This document shows positions 16,853-25,795 of a stretch of 64,000 bases of DNA, one piece after another. Made by a program: the position numbers and the translations under genes. The stretch comes from MGBC163016 sp964518575 (GTDB lineage Bacteria; Actinomycetota; Coriobacteriia; Coriobacteriales; Eggerthellaceae), in contig CAZFGW010000004.1 of NCBI GenBank assembly GCA_964518575.1, positions 29,612 to 93,611 of the forward strand, in the 5' to 3' direction. How positions within the stretch are numbered: position 1 is the stretch's first letter; each line of letters opens with the position of its first letter. The notes below the pieces were generated by a model that saw only the letters and a program-made list of their open reading frames with translations, had not been told where the DNA came from and ran no database searches.

Positions 16853-19378
16853 ATGTTGAAACTGGTCATTACTGAGAAGAACGATGCTGCCAAACAGATA
16901 TCTTCGCTCTTATCAAGCGGAAGACCAAAGGCTGACAAGGTATACAACACGCCGGTTTATCGCTTCGATGCGGATGGCGAAGAGTGGGTGTGCATCGGTC
17001 TGCGCGGGCATATCCTCGAGCCTGATTTCGCGCCTCACCTTGAATACAAGAAGCGCGGCGGCTGGGTCGGCGTTACGGATGCGGGGGAGATCATCCCTGC
17101 AAACTTGCCCGTCACGCTCGCAAAACCTCCCTTCAAGAAAAAGAAGCCGTTTTCAGAAAACGGGGTCGATCTCAAGGGCTGGAAGATGGAAGCGCTGCCG
17201 TATCTCGCCTATGCTCCCATCGAGAAGCTCCCCAAGGAAAAGGACATCATTCGGTCATTGAAGAATTTGGCGAAGAAAGCCGATTCGATCATCATCGCCA
17301 CGGACTTCGATCGCGAAGGTGAGCTCATTGGAGCAGACGCGCTTGCGTGCTGCCGCGAGGTCAATGCGACCGCCGATGTTTCCCGTGCGCGGTATTCATC
17401 ATTCACTAAGCCCGAGATCACCCATGCTTTCAGCAACCTCGTTTCAATGGATGAGAACTTGGCTGAAGCGGGAGCAACCAGGCAGGATATCGATCTGATT
17501 TGGGGCGCTGCGCTTACGCGATATCTCACGCTTGTGAAATTCGCCGGTTATGGCAACGTCCGTTCCTCCGGTCGCGTGCAAACGCCTACGCTCGCATTGA
17601 TCGTTGAGCGCGAACGTGAGCGGCAGGCATTCGTTCCCGAGGATTTCTGGGTCATCAAGGCAGCGTTCGATGCGGATGCGCACACCGGTCCTACTGCGGG
17701 GGACTCCGAAGAGTCCTTCACGGGTACGCACGCTACGGCGCGGTTCAAGGACGAAGCAGCCGCGAATCAGGTCATGCGCGATGTCGAGGACGCCACGAGC
17801 GCAACGGTTTCCAATATTGAAAAGAAGCAGCGGAAGGTTCCTGTTCCGGTTCCCTTCAATACGACCTCCCTCATGGCGGCTGCATCTTCGGAAGGGATTG
17901 CTCCTTCGCGCTGCATGCGCCTTGCGGAAAGTCTGTACATGGATGGCTATATCTCATATCCGCGCGTGGACAACACTGTGTATCCAAAGACGCTCGATCT
18001 TGCGGGCGTGGTGAAAACGCTCACAAAAAACCCTGCGTATGCTCCCTATTGCCAGAAGCTTCTGAAGGCAGGCGCACTCCATGCGACGAGAGGGAAGAAG
18101 GAAACCACCGACCATCCGCCCATCTATCCGACCGCCGGTGCCACTCCTGATGATCTACCGCCGGCAGAATACAAGCTCTACAACTTGATCGCCCGGCGTT
18201 TCTTGGCGACGCTTTCGGATAACGCGGTCGTGGAGGGCACAAAGGTCAGCCTAGATGTCAACGGGCAGCCTTTTGTGGCGAAGGGCGATGTGCTCATCAA
18301 AGAGGGCTTTCGCGCAATCTACCCGTTCGGTCTCAAGAAGGACGAGATCCTGCCGCCGATGGAGGTTGGGCAGACGATCGCCTTCAACGGGGCTGAGTGC
18401 AAGAAAGATCAAACAAAGCCGCCGGCGCGGTACAGCCAAGGCAAGCTCGTGCAAGAGATGGAGCGTTTGGGCTTGGGTACGAAGTCAACGCGCGCGTCCA
18501 TCATTGATCGGCTCTATCAGGTTAAGTACATCCAGAACGACCCTATCGAGCCGTCGCAGCTCGGTATCGCCGTTATCGAGGCGCTCGACCGGTTCGCGCC
18601 ACATATCACCCACTCCGAGATGACTGCAGAGCTGGAATCAGGAATGGACGAGATCGCGGACGGGAAGACGACGCGCGACCATGTTGTTATGGCGTCGCGG
18701 GAACTTCTTGAGCATGAGCTCGGCGAGCTGATTCCTCATAGCGAAGAAGTGGGAGATGCGCTCTCGCACGCTGTTGCTGCTGATGCCTATGTCGGTGAAT
18801 GCCCGAAATGCGGACGCGATCTGCAGCTTCGCGCGTCGCACAAGACAAAGTCCATGTTCATCGGATGTGCGGGATGGCCCGATTGCGATGTGACTTATCC
18901 GCTGCCCAAGGGGAAGATCGAGGCGCAGAGCGAACCGTGTCCGGTGTGCGGCATGCCGCAGGTGAAGGTGACGGCGTTTCGCCAGAAGCCCCGCATTGTG
19001 TGCATCGATCCGAATTGCTCTACAAACCAAGAGCCCGACCTTGTCGTGGGAGAGTGTCCGGTATGCAAGGCGAACGGGAAGACGTCGCAGATGGTTGCGC
19101 GTCGCAATCCACGAACGCTCAAACGCTCGATCACGTGTGAGAATTTCGAAGAATGTCAGACGCGTTATCCTCTGCCGCAATATGGCGAGCTGACCGCAAC
19201 AGAAGAGACATGCGAATCGTGCGGCGCGCCCATGGTCATCGTGAAAACCACGCGTGGTCCATGGAAGCTCTGCCCGAATTATGATTGTCCGGCGAAGGCG
19301 GAAGAGGCGAAGACGAAGTCAAAGGGCGGGTCGAAGCGTCGCTCGTCAAAACGCAAGGCGTCCACGAAGAAGGCGTAA
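16853..19378 (+). CDS. topA: Type IA DNA topoisomerase with four C-terminal zinc ribbons
   Basis: 841 residues from the ATG at 16853 (GGGAGA upstream); the frame open from 16757 overlaps the previous gene. The TOPRIM domain shows KLVITEKNDAAKQI and IIATDFDREGELIGADAL. The catalytic tyrosine is in GYISYPRVDN, and RSSGRVQTPTLALI precedes it. Four cysteine motifs end the protein: CPKCGRDLQL...CAGWPDC, CPVCGMPQV...CIDPNC, CPVCKANGK...CENFEEC and CESCGAPM...CPNYDC, then a basic Lys/Arg/Ser tail. It relaxes negative supercoils through a 5'-phosphotyrosine intermediate. The ISYPRVDN form and N-terminus recall archaeal or topo III-like branches, not the E. coli TopA type. Confidence 0.92.
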   Translation: MLKLVITEKNDAAKQISSLLSSGRPKADKVYNTPVYRFDADGEEWVCIGLRGHILEPDFAPHLEYKKRGGWVGVTDAGEIIPANLPVTLAKPPFKKKKPFSENGVDLKGWKMEALPYLAYAPIEKLPKEKDIIRSLKNLAKKADSIIIATDFDREGELIGADALACCREVNATADVSRARYSSFTKPEITHAFSNLVSMDENLAEAGATRQDIDLIWGAALTRYLTLVKFAGYGNVRSSGRVQTPTLALIVERERERQAFVPEDFWVIKAAFDADAHTGPTAGDSEESFTGTHATARFKDEAAANQVMRDVEDATSATVSNIEKKQRKVPVPVPFNTTSLMAAASSEGIAPSRCMRLAESLYMDGYISYPRVDNTVYPKTLDLAGVVKTLTKNPAYAPYCQKLLKAGALHATRGKKETTDHPPIYPTAGATPDDLPPAEYKLYNLIARRFLATLSDNAVVEGTKVSLDVNGQPFVAKGDVLIKEGFRAIYPFGLKKDEILPPMEVGQTIAFNGAECKKDQTKPPARYSQGKLVQEMERLGLGTKSTRASIIDRLYQVKYIQNDPIEPSQLGIAVIEALDRFAPHITHSEMTAELESGMDEIADGKTTRDHVVMASRELLEHELGELIPHSEEVGDALSHAVAADAYVGECPKCGRDLQLRASHKTKSMFIGCAGWPDCDVTYPLPKGKIEAQSEPCPVCGMPQVKVTAFRQKPRIVCIDPNCSTNQEPDLVVGECPVCKANGKTSQMVARRNPRTLKRSITCENFEECQTRYPLPQYGELTATEETCESCGAPMVIVKTTRGPWKLCPNYDCPAKAEEAKTKSKGGSKRRSSKRKASTKKA

Positions 19379-19413
19379 CAGCTGGCGTTATATTCGCATT
19401 GAGCGGGAGTACA

Positions 19414-19983
19414 TCATTTCGATGCAGATGTACCGGCGGTATCCCTTTCAATCTGGCGATACAGATCGTTGCCCTCGGTGTCCACTTCCACGAACACGGG
19501 AAGATCGTGTACCTCGATGCGATGGAGCGCTTCGGTTCCTAAATCTTCCCAAGCGACGACTTCGCTTTTCGTAACGCACTTTGCGAGGAGCGCAGCGATT
19601 CCACCTACGGCTGCGAAATACACACTTTTGGTTTCTTTGCAGGAATCAACGACCTCCTGCGAGCGTTTTCCCTTGCCGATGGTTGCCATGATGCCCGCTT
19701 GCTGCAATTTCGGCGTTGCAAAGTCCATGCGCGATGCCGTGGTGGGCCCGATGGCGCCAAAGGGCTGGCTGCCGGTCGGGGGTGTGGGTCCTGCGTAGAA
19801 GATAACCTGACCTTTAAGCCCAAAAGGAAGCGCACCCTCATCTTCGAGCATGCGCAAGCAGCGCTCGTGTCCTGCGTCGCGCATCGTATAGATAATGCCC
19901 GAGATGAGCACCTCATCTCCTACGCGGAGTTTTTCGAGATCAGCGCGGGAGCAAGGAACGTTGAGATGGATGGTGTTTGTCAT
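19414..19983 (-). CDS. Class I fumarate hydratase, beta (C-terminal) subunit
   Basis: 189 residues. It matches the C-terminal domain of Fe-S fumarases and tartrate dehydratases: GDEVLISGIIYTMRDAGHER, VIFYAGPTPP, GAIGPTTASRMD, IGKGKRS and YFAAVGGIAALLAKCV. It forms the active enzyme with the alpha subunit encoded just upstream, which it overlaps by ATGA at 19980-19983. The reaction is reversible hydration of fumarate to malate. With the malic enzyme across the divergent promoter region it would link fumarate, malate and pyruvate. Confidence 0.93.
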   Translation of the reverse strand: MTNTIHLNVPCSRADLEKLRVGDEVLISGIIYTMRDAGHERCLRMLEDEGALPFGLKGQVIFYAGPTPPTGSQPFGAIGPTTASRMDFATPKLQQAGIMATIGKGKRSQEVVDSCKETKSVYFAAVGGIAALLAKCVTKSEVVAWEDLGTEALHRIEVHDLPVFVEVDTEGNDLYRQIERDTAGTSASK

Positions 19984-21002
19984 AGGGTGTCCTCATATTC
20001 CCACGTTTGTGCTGCTGGATAGGAAAGGGCGATGCCTTCGTCATTGATGAGCTCATAGGTTGCCGAGCGCATAGCCGAACAACCCATGTTGATAGCAAGG
20101 GGGAGCGCGGCGATATGGCATGGCGCAGTATTGAGATGTACCGCAAGGGCGGTTGTGTGTCCACCGAGTGCCGCAGCCCCGATACCTGTCTCATTGATGG
20201 CGTCCAGAAGTTCGCGCTCGAACGCCGCCGCCTCCTCGCTTTGGGCAGGCGAGCCAATCGGACGCAAGAGCGCTTGCTTTGAAAGACCAGCAACCTTGTC
20301 GAAGGTTGCTCCCACACCCACACCGACGATCAGAGGCGGGCATGCATTCGCCGCCTTCTCAAAAACGCATGCGAGGACTTCGCGTTTGATGCCTTCTTTA
20401 CCCGCGCTTGGGGGAAGCATGATGATGCGCGAAGCGTTATCGGATCCGCCGCCTTTCAGCATGATGTGTATTTTGCACGCCCGACCTGGTACGAGCTTGA
20501 TCTCGCAGAATGCCGGATTGTTGTCCGTGGTATTGCTCCGATCGAACAGCGCATCTTTGACAAGACTCATGCGGAGCTTCCCCTCGGTGTATGCCGCACG
20601 CACCGCTTCAGGAACGAGCGAGAAGATGTTGCCGGGAATGCTCAGAGCTTCGCCAACCTCAAGACAAACCCAAACGCTGCCGGTGTCTTGGCAGATAGGC
20701 ATGCCGTGCTCTTTACCGATGAGTGAGTTTTCGATCATTGAACGAAGCACCGATGTTTCGCACGCATCAGGATGAGCATCATTGGACGCGTGCCAAGCTT
20801 GTTGGATGGCCTCAGCGCAATCACTGCGCAAGGTAGTTGCTGCTTCGCGAATGCCTGCGTACACGGCATGCGCTATGCGTACCGGATGGAGGACGGAAGA
20901 CGCTTTTCCTCCTTCGGCAGCCACATCCTCATCAGCGAACGCATTGCAGGTTATGTGCTCGTCTTTCGGAAGGGGAGTGGTTTTCCCTTGGTTTTGCCCC
21001 AT
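19980..21002 (-). CDS. Class I fumarate hydratase, alpha (N-terminal, Fe-S) subunit
   Basis: 340 residues from the ATG at 21002, which has AAGAG about 5 bases upstream; a GTG at 21008 directly follows that site and is less likely. The three cysteines expected to hold the 4Fe-4S cluster are in MPICQDTGSVWV, KGGGSDNASRI with the later Cys-rich region, and INMGCSAMRSA. The first 40 residues are an unrelated polar extension. It is the first gene of a two-gene operon with the beta subunit. Oxygen-sensitive class I fumarase fits an anaerobe. Confidence 0.92.
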   Translation of the reverse strand: MGQNQGKTTPLPKDEHITCNAFADEDVAAEGGKASSVLHPVRIAHAVYAGIREAATTLRSDCAEAIQQAWHASNDAHPDACETSVLRSMIENSLIGKEHGMPICQDTGSVWVCLEVGEALSIPGNIFSLVPEAVRAAYTEGKLRMSLVKDALFDRSNTTDNNPAFCEIKLVPGRACKIHIMLKGGGSDNASRIIMLPPSAGKEGIKREVLACVFEKAANACPPLIVGVGVGATFDKVAGLSKQALLRPIGSPAQSEEAAAFERELLDAINETGIGAAALGGHTTALAVHLNTAPCHIAALPLAINMGCSAMRSATYELINDEGIALSYPAAQTWEYEDTL

Positions 21003-21152
21003 GGTCACTCTTTCTCATAGCACGTCTCAGTGAAAGCATGATTCGAAAAGCTCCCGTGCCGTGTACGAAAAAGCATTCCGTTTCGTGCCTTTGATTCAGT
21101 GTAGAGCAAAAGAATACGCACACAACTTTGCGGCGGTGAAGTTTTTCTTAGG

Positions 21153-21160
21153 TATACAAT
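21153..21160 (+). promoter_or_regulatory. Candidate -10 region for malic enzyme
   Basis: TATACAAT lies about 95 bases upstream of the malic enzyme start in the divergent gap (21003-21253). The nearest -35-like hexamer, TTGCGG at 21128, is 19 bases away and poor. Confidence 0.4.
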
Positions 21161-21253
21161 GATAGCCGGCATTTTGCGTCATATGCGCGAACACGCAGGA
21201 CGTTGTCAGATATGAATACGAACTCAACGATCGAAGAAAAAGGAGCGGTTGAC

Positions 21254-22423
21254 ATGTCTATCGCAGACGAAGCGCTTGAAATGCATCGCACATGGAAAGG
21301 CAAGCTCGAGGTCGTTCCGAAGATGGATATCAAGACCCGCTACGATTTGGCTGTTGCCTACACGCCTGGGGTTGCCACGCCGTGCGAGAAGATAGCTGCC
21401 GATGTGGACGAGGTCTACGACCTTACCATGAAGGGAAACTGCGTTGCTGTGGTTACCGATGGCAGTGCAGTGCTTGGTCTTGGCAATATCGGACCGTGCG
21501 CGGCGCTCCCCGTCATGGAGGGAAAGTGCGCGCTTTTCAAGACGTTCGCCGATGTGGATGCCTTCCCTATTTGTCTTGATACCCAAGATACTGATGAAAT
21601 CATCGAAGCGTGCAAGATGATCGCGCCGGTGTTTGGTGGCATAAACCTCGAGGATATCTCTGCGCCGCGCTGCTTTGAGATCGAAGAGCGGCTGAACGAG
21701 GTGCTCGACATCCCCGTTTTCCACGATGACCAACACGGGACGGCCATCGTTGTCCTCAGCGCGCTCATCAACGCTTTGAAGCTTGTGGGGAAGAGCGCTG
21801 AGAGTGCGAAGGTGGTCATGAACGGCGCGGGCGCTGCGGGGCTTGCCATTGCGCGTTTACTTTTGCGCTACGGCTTCAACGACGTTATCATCTGCGACCG
21901 CTCGGGCATCATTCGCGAAGATGATCCGCATATCAACGATGCGAAGCGCGCGATGCTGCCGCTCACGAACCCGCGGGGCGTGACTGGCGGGCTGGCTGAG
22001 GCGATGGTGGGCGCTGATATCTTCATCGGCGTGTCGGGTCCGAACGCCGTGAGCCCTGCGATGGTGCATTCCATGGCAAACGATGCGATCGTATTCGCCA
22101 TGGCGAATCCAACTCCTGAGATCTTCCCCGATGAGGCAAAGGCTGCGGGCGCTGCCATTGTGGGCACAGGACGGTCGGATTTTCCCAATCAGGTCAATAA
22201 CGTCATTGCGTTTCCCGGTATCTTCAAGGGTGCGCTTGCTGTCAGGGCACCGCGCATTACCGAGGACATGAAACTTGCCTCGGCGCGCGCACTCGCATCC
22301 CTTGTGAGCGATGAGGAGCTCACGCCCGATTTCGTGATGCCTGATCCGTTCGATCCACGCGTGGCTGACACGGTTGCGGCGGCGGTCGCGCAATGCTATC
22401 GCGCAACCGCGGATGCTGAGTAG
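21254..22423 (+). CDS. NAD(P)-dependent malic enzyme (oxaloacetate-decarboxylating)
   Basis: 389 residues from the ATG at 21254, which has AAGGAG 8 bases upstream; the frame is open to a TTG at 21203, a less likely start. The motifs DLAVAYTPGVATPC, DGSAVLGLGNIGPCAALPVMEGK, the metal-binding FHDDQHGTAIV and the NAD-binding GAGAAGLAIARLLL are all present. The short form without the phosphotransacetylase tail is the usual bacterial type. It converts malate to pyruvate and CO2. Divergent to fumarase. Confidence 0.93.
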   Translation: MSIADEALEMHRTWKGKLEVVPKMDIKTRYDLAVAYTPGVATPCEKIAADVDEVYDLTMKGNCVAVVTDGSAVLGLGNIGPCAALPVMEGKCALFKTFADVDAFPICLDTQDTDEIIEACKMIAPVFGGINLEDISAPRCFEIEERLNEVLDIPVFHDDQHGTAIVVLSALINALKLVGKSAESAKVVMNGAGAAGLAIARLLLRYGFNDVIICDRSGIIREDDPHINDAKRAMLPLTNPRGVTGGLAEAMVGADIFIGVSGPNAVSPAMVHSMANDAIVFAMANPTPEIFPDEAKAAGAAIVGTGRSDFPNQVNNVIAFPGIFKGALAVRAPRITEDMKLASARALASLVSDEELTPDFVMPDPFDPRVADTVAAAVAQCYRATADAE

Positions 22424-22448
22424 GCTTGCGAGGAGCATGGTGGCGAAC

Positions 22449-23165
22449 ATGACTGGTCACGCGGGTGTATTCATCACCTTCGAAGGCGGGGATGGTGTTG
22501 GCAAGTCAACCCACATCCGATTTCTGTCCGATGTGCTCAGGGCATATGGGCTTGAGGTCGTCCATGTTCGCGAACCCGGTGGTACTTCGGTCGGCGAACA
22601 ACTGCGCGCGATCGTGCTCGATATCGCGAACAACGAGCTCACCCCTGAAGCCGAGCTTCTGATCTATGAGGCGGCTCGGGCGCAGCTGGTGAGCGAGGTC
22701 ATCAAACCGGCGCTTGAGCGCGGGGCGGTGGTGCTGTGTGATCGGTTCACTGACTCGACGCTTGCGTACCAAGGTTATGGTCGTGGGCTTTCCTCTGATT
22801 TCATCAAAAGCGCAAATGCTTTCGCGAGTGCGGGCATCACGCCTGATAAGACGCTGCTCATCACCTGTCCTGATCGCGCGGAAAAGATCGATCGCGTGCA
22901 TCGTCGGTATGCGAATGACCGCTTGGAAGTTGCCGGGCGGCGCTTCCATGATACGGTCGAGCACGCGTTCGACGAACTGGCGCAGCACAATCCCGAGCGC
23001 ATTACGTGTATCGATACCTCAGGGCTGCACTCCGATGCGGCGCAGCAGATTTTTTCAGCGCTTGCGGATATCTTCCCGTGGCTTGTTGATGGGAGTTTTG
23101 CACTCGACGAGATGCTTGAGGAGTATGACCGCGCGCATGTACATGCCGATGACGGGGAATCGTAG
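22449..23165 (+). CDS. tmk: Thymidylate kinase
   Basis: 238 residues from the ATG at 22449. A GTG at 22440 sits better behind GAGGAG (22430-22435) and could be the true start. The P-loop FEGGDGVGKST, the DRFTDSTLAYQGYGR motif and the EPGGT motif are diagnostic. It phosphorylates dTMP to dTDP. The C-terminus extends about 30 residues beyond the usual fold (LDEMLEEYDRAHVHADDGES). The order tmk-holB-ricT matches the tmk...holB-yaaT order of Firmicutes, which supports all three calls. Confidence 0.93.
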   Translation: MTGHAGVFITFEGGDGVGKSTHIRFLSDVLRAYGLEVVHVREPGGTSVGEQLRAIVLDIANNELTPEAELLIYEAARAQLVSEVIKPALERGAVVLCDRFTDSTLAYQGYGRGLSSDFIKSANAFASAGITPDKTLLITCPDRAEKIDRVHRRYANDRLEVAGRRFHDTVEHAFDELAQHNPERITCIDTSGLHSDAAQQIFSALADIFPWLVDGSFALDEMLEEYDRAHVHADDGES

Positions 23166-23168
23166 CGC

Positions 23169-24326
23169 ATGGGGGATGCATTCGAGAATATCCTCGGGCA
23201 ACCGCAGGTGAGGGAATTCCTTCGCACGAGCGTGAAGACCGACCATGTGACTCATGCATATCTGTTCACCGGACCTGCCGGATCGAACAAGCTGCAGGCA
23301 GCATTCGCGCTTGCCCAAGCGCTCATTTGTCCCAAAGGCGGTCAAGGTCCACGCGGTGGCGAATGCGGGGACTGTGAGAATTGCACGCGCGCGATGCGTC
23401 GGACACACCCCGATATCCACTACCTTGAGCCCGAAGGCGCGGGAGGATATTTGATTGAGCAGATCCGCGAGGTGGTCTCCGATGTCTCCTACGCGCCCAT
23501 CCAAGCGCATAAGAAGATCTACATCATCGATCGCGTCGATTTGATGGGCGTTTCTGCTGCCAATGCGTTTTTGAAAACGCTGGAGGAGCCACCCGACAAT
23601 GTGGTGATGATCCTGCTTGGGCGCACGCGTGAAAGCGTTCTTCCCACGATTGCCTCGCGCTGCCAGATCGTACCGTTTCGCCATATTCCTCCTGAGGAAG
23701 CGGCAGGAATCGTGGTGCAGAACACGGGCGCTGAGCTCTTTTTGGGTCGTGCCGCCATTGAGTCGTGCTCCGGCTCCATCACAAAGGCGATCGCTTTTCT
23801 GCGCGCACATGGCAACGAGCGCATTCATTTCCGTGCAAGCCTTCTCTCGCTGCTCGCGCAGATTCCAACGTATACCGACTGGCAGGTGATCCGCGCGGCA
23901 CGCGACCTTGTCGTCAGTTCGAAAGCGCCGCTTGATGAAGTGCGGGTGAAGCAGGAGCAGGAGCTTGCCAAAAATGCTGACTTCCTCGCGAAGTCGGCAG
24001 TACGTCAGATCGAAGCGAAGAACAAGCGCCAGCTTACCGCCAAAACGCTTGAGGCGCTTCACCAAACGGTTGCGATCATTAGCTCGTGGCTGCGCGATAT
24101 CGCCGTTGCCCATGCAGGCACACCTGAGCTGATCATCAACACCGATGTGTCCGCCGATATCATTTCACTTGCGCAACGGACCGATATTGCTCGGGTAGCG
24201 GATGCGCTTGCCACCATCAAGGAAACGGAGGGGGCACTAGACTATAATGTGTCACCAGAAACATGCCTTGATGTGGTTCTTTTACAAGTAAGAGAGGTTT
24301 TTGATGGTACGGGTACTCCCTGTTAA
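23169..24326 (+). CDS. holB: DNA polymerase III subunit delta'
   Basis: 385 residues. The AAA+ clamp-loader domain shows HAYLFTGPAGSNKLQ (a modified P-loop), the zinc-binding CPKGGQGPRGGECGDCENC, YIIDRVDLMGVSAANAFLKTLEEPP and the SRC motif in IASRCQIV. Delta' is a non-hydrolysing stator of the clamp loader, which agrees with the altered P-loop. It lies 3 bases after tmk and its 3' end overlaps ricT by 23 bases. Confidence 0.92.
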   Translation: MGDAFENILGQPQVREFLRTSVKTDHVTHAYLFTGPAGSNKLQAAFALAQALICPKGGQGPRGGECGDCENCTRAMRRTHPDIHYLEPEGAGGYLIEQIREVVSDVSYAPIQAHKKIYIIDRVDLMGVSAANAFLKTLEEPPDNVVMILLGRTRESVLPTIASRCQIVPFRHIPPEEAAGIVVQNTGAELFLGRAAIESCSGSITKAIAFLRAHGNERIHFRASLLSLLAQIPTYTDWQVIRAARDLVVSSKAPLDEVRVKQEQELAKNADFLAKSAVRQIEAKNKRQLTAKTLEALHQTVAIISSWLRDIAVAHAGTPELIINTDVSADIISLAQRTDIARVADALATIKETEGALDYNVSPETCLDVVLLQVREVFDGTGTPC

Positions 24327-25767
24327 CCTGCCTTATAACATTAAAACGCTCTGGTTCGATCCGGGGGACCTTGATATCCATTCAGCAGACGACGTCGTGG
24401 TGAGCACGGCGCGCGGCACTGAGATCGGACGCGCGGCAGGAGATATTTTCGAGGTAGACGAAGAGGCGCTCGGTAATCTGAAGAGCCCGCTCAAGCCGGT
24501 GCTCCGCTTGGCAAATGAAGGGGATTTGGCGCGCGCGAAAGAGATGGAGCAGCGCGGGCGTGAGGCAATGCCGGTCTTCAAAGAGCTCGCGCGTGAGAAC
24601 AATGAGGATATGCATCCTGTCTCGGTCGAGTACCTGCTTGAAGGCGATAAGGCAATCTTTTATTTCGAAGCCGAGGAACGCATTGATTTTCGCGAACTGG
24701 TGCGCAAGCTTGCGTCTCATTTCCACGTTCGCGTCGACATGAGGCAGATCGGCGTGCGCGATGAAGCGCGTATCGTTGGCGGTTTGGGTCATTGCGGTCA
24801 GATCGTTTGCTGTAAAACGATGGGAGGCGAATTCAAGCCCGTCTCTATCAGGATGGCGAAAGACCAGGATCTGTCTTTGAATCCGCAGAAGATCTCGGGG
24901 TTGTGTGGACGGCTCATGTGCTGTCTGCGCTATGAGGATGAGGCGTACAAGGATTTCAAGGCGCGCGCTCCCAAAGTGGGATCGTTTGTGGAAACGCCCG
25001 ATGGCAAGGCGAAGGTCGAGTCGTTGGATATCCCGCGTGAAGAAGTCAAGCTACGCGTTGAGGATGAAAAGCCAATCAACGTTCCGCTCGAGTGCTTCGA
25101 CGCTCCTCAAGAGGGCAAGCGTCCCACGAGCATCGATGCGCACGGGTGGGATTTAGCGCATGAGGTCAATGCTCCGCACTTGATCGTGCCGAGCGAGATC
25201 TTCTCCACATCTCAATTTACCGGACGCGATAAGCTGGGCAGCGCGCAAGCGGTCCATCATGGCAAGCCCAAGCGCGGCGGCGATGCGCTCGAGAAGAAGA
25301 GTCCTTCGAAGCGGCGCCGGTCGAAGAAGCGCAATTCAGCTGATCAGTCAGGCGAGCAGACAACCCAGAAGCGCCGGCAGGTTAAGCGGCGTTCGACCAA
25401 GATCTCGGGTGGTGCGCAGTCCTCAGAGCAGGGCGCGAAGAAGCGCGAGCAGATGGGTGAAGCGGGAACTTCCCATAAACTTCGCCCCGGTCATAAGTCA
25501 TCGGGTCTTGCGCATGATGATGCTCCTGCAGCGAAACGGAACAAGAAGCGCTCCTCTCAGCGCAAGCCCAAAGGACAAAAAGACGCCGCGGGCAAGATGG
25601 AAAAGAATCACGGGAGCGAAAACAACGCAGGCGCATCTACAAATGCGGGTGCGTCTTCGGGAGAGAAGAAGCAGGGCGGACGCAAATTGCGCCGTTCAAG
25701 GAACGTGAAGAACGCAAAGAAATCCGAGGGCGCCCCTTCGGATGGCTCCTCACCTAAGACGCGCTGA
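24304..25767 (+). CDS. ricT: PSP1-domain protein RicT (YaaT)
   Basis: 487 residues from the ATG at 24304. The PSP1 domain is in the first 280 residues. Its cysteine set HCGQIVCCKTMGG and GLCGRLMCCLRYE binds Fe-S clusters in the RicAFT complex of Bacillus, which promotes RNase Y processing. The holB neighbourhood supports this identity. After residue ~300 an unusual tail of nearly 190 residues follows. It is very rich in Lys, Arg, Ser, Gly and Gln (KRRRSKKRNSADQ and similar), likely disordered and possibly nucleic-acid binding. RicA and RicF partners are not in the window. Confidence 0.85.
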   Translation: MVRVLPVNLPYNIKTLWFDPGDLDIHSADDVVVSTARGTEIGRAAGDIFEVDEEALGNLKSPLKPVLRLANEGDLARAKEMEQRGREAMPVFKELARENNEDMHPVSVEYLLEGDKAIFYFEAEERIDFRELVRKLASHFHVRVDMRQIGVRDEARIVGGLGHCGQIVCCKTMGGEFKPVSIRMAKDQDLSLNPQKISGLCGRLMCCLRYEDEAYKDFKARAPKVGSFVETPDGKAKVESLDIPREEVKLRVEDEKPINVPLECFDAPQEGKRPTSIDAHGWDLAHEVNAPHLIVPSEIFSTSQFTGRDKLGSAQAVHHGKPKRGGDALEKKSPSKRRRSKKRNSADQSGEQTTQKRRQVKRRSTKISGGAQSSEQGAKKREQMGEAGTSHKLRPGHKSSGLAHDDAPAAKRNKKRSSQRKPKGQKDAAGKMEKNHGSENNAGASTNAGASSGEKKQGGRKLRRSRNVKNAKKSEGAPSDGSSPKTR

Positions 25768-25795
25768 CAAAGCACCAAGGAGACTGAGTAGTTCT

